Source: Candidatus Micrarchaeum sp.
GTDB lineage: Archaea; SpSt-1190; DYHY01
Direction of reading: 5' to 3'
Assembly (NCBI GenBank): GCA_020723935.1
Contig: DYHY01000002.1
Coordinates: 18,476 to 25,270, forward strand
Length of the DNA stretch: 6,795 bases
Part shown: positions 5,874-6,795 of the stretch, one piece after another
Layout: every line of letters starts with the position of its first letter
Position numbering within the stretch: position 1 is the first letter of the stretch
Made by a program: the position numbers and the translations under genes
The notes under the pieces: model-generated
The model's input: the letters and a program-made list of their open reading frames with translations, nothing else
Database searches by the model: none
What the model was told of the DNA's origin: nothing

Positions 5874-6795
5874 TCAGTCCTCTTTCCTCCTGACATACCT
5901 ACCGCGGCTCTCCACTTTCTTGAGCCGGGCCGCTACCTCGGGGAACTTCGTCTCGTACGCGGAAAGGATCCTTGCGAAAGCCTCGGCGGCCTCCCCGGTG
6001 TGCGTGCTGGCGAGCGCCTCCTCGAGGACGTGGAGGTCCACCGCCCGGTCCTCCGCCGAAGCCGAGAACCTCGCGAGGCCGAAGTCTATGAGATGGACCT
6101 TCCCGCCCGAAAGGACCATGTTCGACGTCGTAAGGTCCCCGTGGATTATCCCGGCCGAGTGCAGGCGGATCACTTGGTCGGCGATCCGCTCGGAAAGCCC
6201 GACGTCGAAGGCGGCCTTTAGCGTCGGCCCGTCGAGGAACTCCATCCTGACGACCGCGCCCCTCTCGTCGGAGGAGTGGATGCGGGGGACGTTGACTCCC
6301 GCGGCCTTCGCCCGCTTGAGCACGCGGGCTTCGAGGCGCGTCCTCTGGAGGCGCAGCTTCGAATCGATCGCAGCGTGCCGGTATCCCTTGGCCACGCGGG
6401 TCTTGATGAGCGTCTTCTCCCCCTCGCGCTCGATGACCGCTTCCGCCCCCCGCGCTATCACGCCGCGGGGAAGGATCCGGAAGCGTACGGCCTTGACTAG
6501 CGTCGTCGGCGAGGGGGCGGAGCCGTAGAATCTCCTGAACTCTTCGGCGATGAGCTCGCGCGAGCCGGAAAGCTCGTGGCCCTCCCAGTCCGCCTCGGAA
6601 AGCTTGGCGAACTCCACCTCCCGCGCGCAGGTTATCTCCACCCTTGCGAACTCGCTCCCGTCCTTCCTGAGGAGCGGGACGACGTCGCCCGCGCGAAGAT
6701 CCTTCTCGTCGTTCAGGCGCAAGGTCGCCGTCTTTCTTCCCGAAAGTATGAGCTCCAGGAGGCTTTCGGAGAAGCGCAGGTATTTGCCGTGCGGC
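5874..6795 (-). CDS. bud32: ASCH domain fused to KEOPS kinase/ATPase Bud32 (5' end outside the window)
   Basis: Bud32 is the small atypical kinase/ATPase of the KEOPS complex, which with Kae1 makes the t6A37 modification of tRNAs. 306 codons are visible. From the right edge the frame reads YLRFSESLLELILSGRKTAT, then AGDVV, AREVEFAKLSEADWEGHEL and FRRFYG, the pattern of an archaeal ASCH domain (about 6785-6470). A full Bud32 kinase follows: RGAEAVIE, Lys at 6402-6404 (TLIKTRV), YRHAAIDSKL and EARVLKRAKAAGVNVPRI, catalytic HGDLTTSN at 6120-6143, IDFGLA with DFG at 6078-6086, EDRAVDL at 6033-6053, and the terminal SRGRY-RRK tail. All key residues are present. A TTG at 6720-6722 is a possible start only on paper, because it would cut the SGRKTATLRL motif in two. 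No other start codon is visible upstream, so the start lies off the edge. Many euryarchaea carry Kae1-Bud32 fusions; here the visible N-terminal partner is ASCH. Confidence 0.93.
   Translation of the reverse strand, partial: PHGKYLRFSESLLELILSGRKTATLRLNDEKDLRAGDVVPLLRKDGSEFARVEITCAREVEFAKLSEADWEGHELSGSRELIAEEFRRFYGSAPSPTTLVKAVRFRILPRGVIARGAEAVIEREGEKTLIKTRVAKGYRHAAIDSKLRLQRTRLEARVLKRAKAAGVNVPRIHSSDERGAVVRMEFLDGPTLKAAFDVGLSERIADQVIRLHSAGIIHGDLTTSNMVLSGGKVHLIDFGLARFSASAEDRAVDLHVLEEALASTHTGEAAEAFARILSAYETKFPEVAARLKKVESRGRYVRRKED

Noticed and set aside
5920-6528. 202-codon plus-strand frame opposite the ASCH-Bud32 gene
   Set aside because: It is antisense to conserved kinase motifs and has serine/arginine-rich shadow composition.
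6720-6722. TTG as start of the Bud32 gene
   Set aside because: It lies within the ASCH motif SGRKTATLRL; the 24 codons before it continue the domain.

Overview
The window is archaeal. It encodes a Pelota-type ribosome rescue factor, an AMP phosphorylase of the archaeal nucleotide-salvage type and a Bud32-type KEOPS kinase, and the gaps hold A/T-rich TATA boxes (one with a preceding CCGAAA BRE) in otherwise GC-rich DNA. Two start codons lie about 25-30 bases from a TATA box, as expected for leaderless archaeal mRNAs. The lineage cannot be fixed from the sequence. A compact, GC-rich archaeon, perhaps of the DPANN type (Micrarchaeota or Diapherotrites-like), is a guess from the gene style only.

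Layout, left to right. Bases 1-231 hold four tandem units of 57-59 bp that run off the left edge. Each unit has two inverted repeats, and the differences between units mostly preserve base pairing in a minus-strand RNA. Next come two minus-strand genes for cell-surface proteins: a lipoprotein (245-1189) and, upstream of it, a single-pass membrane protein with three repeated beta-rich modules (1254-2489). The second gene shares a palindromic TATA box with the divergent plus-strand pelota gene (2584-3645). A GC hairpin and a TATA box separate pelota from the AMP phosphorylase gene (3745-5277). A strong BRE/TATA promoter then drives a 157-residue protein that I do not recognise (5381-5854). The last gene converges on it from the minus strand (5874 to the right edge). 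It is cut by the window and encodes an ASCH domain fused to a complete Bud32 kinase.

How the parts relate. Pelota (stalled ribosomes) and Bud32 (tRNA t6A modification) are translation genes; AMP phosphorylase feeds nucleotide salvage; the two minus-strand proteins face outward and may work together at the cell surface. The most unusual items are the structured repeat array, which lies directly 3' of the lipoprotein gene on the same strand, and the ASCH-Bud32 fusion.
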